A stretch of DNA of 64,000 nt, taken from positions 52,807 through 116,806 of the forward strand of contig DATNQN010000056.1 in the NCBI GenBank assembly GCA_036703985.1, read 5' to 3'. Made by a program: the position numbers and the translations under genes. Shown piece by piece: positions 63,622-64,000 of the stretch; the first letter of the stretch is position 1; every line of letters starts with the position of its first letter. This DNA comes from Leptolyngbyaceae cyanobacterium (GTDB lineage Bacteria > Cyanobacteriota > Cyanobacteriia > Cyanobacteriales > Aerosakkonemataceae). The notes under the pieces are model-generated. The model was not told the origin of the DNA, ran no database searches, and saw nothing but the letters and a program-made list of their open reading frames with translations.

Positions 63622-63654
63622 AGAAACCCGGTTTTTCTAAAAAACCGGGTTTCT
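63622..63654 (+). terminator. Probable terminator after the CBCR kinase operon
   Basis: A perfect 15-bp stem (63622-63636 with 63640-63654, AGAAACCCGGTTTTT) and a 3-base loop. It is positioned 36 bases after the receiver stop codon. A T-run does not follow on the plus strand (GGCTCT), so termination relies on the hairpin alone or on an alternative fold. It shares its core with the hairpin at 32994. Confidence 0.45.
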
Positions 63655-63790
63655 GGCTCTCCAACAACCAATCAAAATCAATTTAGCGGACTACTAGGAG
63701 TGAGAATTTCAGCAATTAATAATGCCTTAACCGCCTTGACGGTTGCTATATTTATCCACTTCACGATCCAGGCAAAGCTATCACCTATAT

Positions 63791-63830
63791 CTGTGTTCAT
63801 CTGTGTTCATCTGTGTTCATCTGTGTTCAT
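63791..63830. repeat. Tandem repeat CTGTGTTCAT x4
   Basis: Four perfect copies of a 10-base unit followed by degenerate ones (TTGTGGATAT, CTGTGG). It is non-coding and of the ATCTGTGTTC repeat type often seen between cyanobacterial genes. Confidence 0.8.
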
Positions 63831-63948
63831 TTGTGGATATCTGTGGTAAAAAATTCCTCAAAATCACTACTCGAATAAGCTCGAAAAAGTTACTTCTGAG
63901 TTGTTAACAAAACATTTGATCTGAGGACTGAAGTCCTCACTACAAACA

Positions 63949-64000
63949 CCCATCCCCCCACCTCCCCACCTCCCCATCCCCCCATCTCTCCATCCCCCCA
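63949..64000. repeat. C-rich simple repeat at window end
   Basis: Imperfect CCCCCCACCTCCCCA and CCCCCCATCTC units running to the end of the window. It is the reverse-complement type of the G-rich repeat at 5340-5390. Confidence 0.7.

Larger units (their letters stand above)
63587..64000. other. Intergenic region with several repeats (window end)
   Basis: 414 bases with no supported gene. Contents in order: AAACCCGGTTT hairpin (63622-63654), CTGTGTTCAT tandem repeat (63791-63830), TGAGGACT/AGTCCTCA palindrome (63922-63939) and a C-rich simple repeat (63949-64000). Confidence 0.6.

Noticed and set aside
63791..63830. Tandem 10-base units considered as CRISPR or an origin iteron array
   Set aside because: Units are directly adjacent with no spacers, too short for CRISPR, and no cas or replication gene is nearby.

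Overview
The window is chromosomal DNA from a cyanobacterium, most likely a filamentous, non-marine, Oscillatoria/Microcoleus-like lineage (the lineage is inference). The sequence evidence is the very frequent HIP1 octamer (GCGATCGC). Photosynthesis-linked genes are present: a high-light-inducible protein, an Ssl1498/Psb34 family protein, a GUN4-domain protein, and Ycf46-like and Ycf35-like (DUF1257) proteins. There are also very large multi-PAS hybrid histidine kinases, WD40/STAND/CHAT proteins and typical cyanobacterial dispersed repeats. I found no rRNA, tRNA, CRISPR array or transposase.

Layout. 1-5.3 kb (minus strand): an EF-G-like GTPase, a CtpA-type processing protease and ispG. 5.4-17.4 kb (mostly plus) is an accessory, conflict-like region. 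It holds a COP23 protein, two tandem secreted-type trypsin/WD40 proteins, a 13-repeat TPR-CHAT protein that shares their leader peptide, a macro-domain protein, a DUF262/DUF1524 (GmrSD-like) nuclease, a type II toxin-antitoxin pair and a Uma2 protein. 17.6-19.8 kb: YjbQ and an ABC-ATPase-domain protein. 19.9-30.0 kb (plus): two hybrid histidine kinases and a response-regulator kinase.

30.3-37.9 kb is the most intriguing block. It has a Ycf46-like AAA+ ATPase, two tandem DUF1257 proteins, a GUN4-domain protein, a GalT-like enzyme and two WD40 proteins. The GUN4 protein, both WD40 proteins and the AAA+ ATPase carry a short N-terminal VLGG/VLGS peptide. In the GUN4 and WD40 proteins this leads into a shared helical domain. 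38.4-48.5 kb: an EAL protein with a degenerate GGDEF, a Psb34-like protein, a fasciclin protein, an Hsp70/membrane-anchored GrpE-like/DUF2997 operon, a GerMN protein, an esterase, a membrane protein, an HLIP and a DUF3386 protein. 48.7-63.6 kb: a REC-GGDEF-EAL protein, a STAND ATPase with 14 WD40 blades, and a three-gene signalling operon. The first gene of that operon contains a cyanobacteriochrome-type GAF with both the DXCF and the CH cysteines. It is followed by a hybrid kinase and a stand-alone receiver.

How the genes may work together. Signalling dominates: five histidine kinases, receivers and two c-di-GMP enzymes, with at least one probable photosensor. Two chaperone-like clusters, AAA+/DUF1257/GUN4 and Hsp70/GrpE-like/DUF2997, may serve photosynthetic or tetrapyrrole-related protein assembly (inference). 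The protease/CHAT/macro/GmrSD/TA stretch resembles a defence or regulated-proteolysis island (inference).
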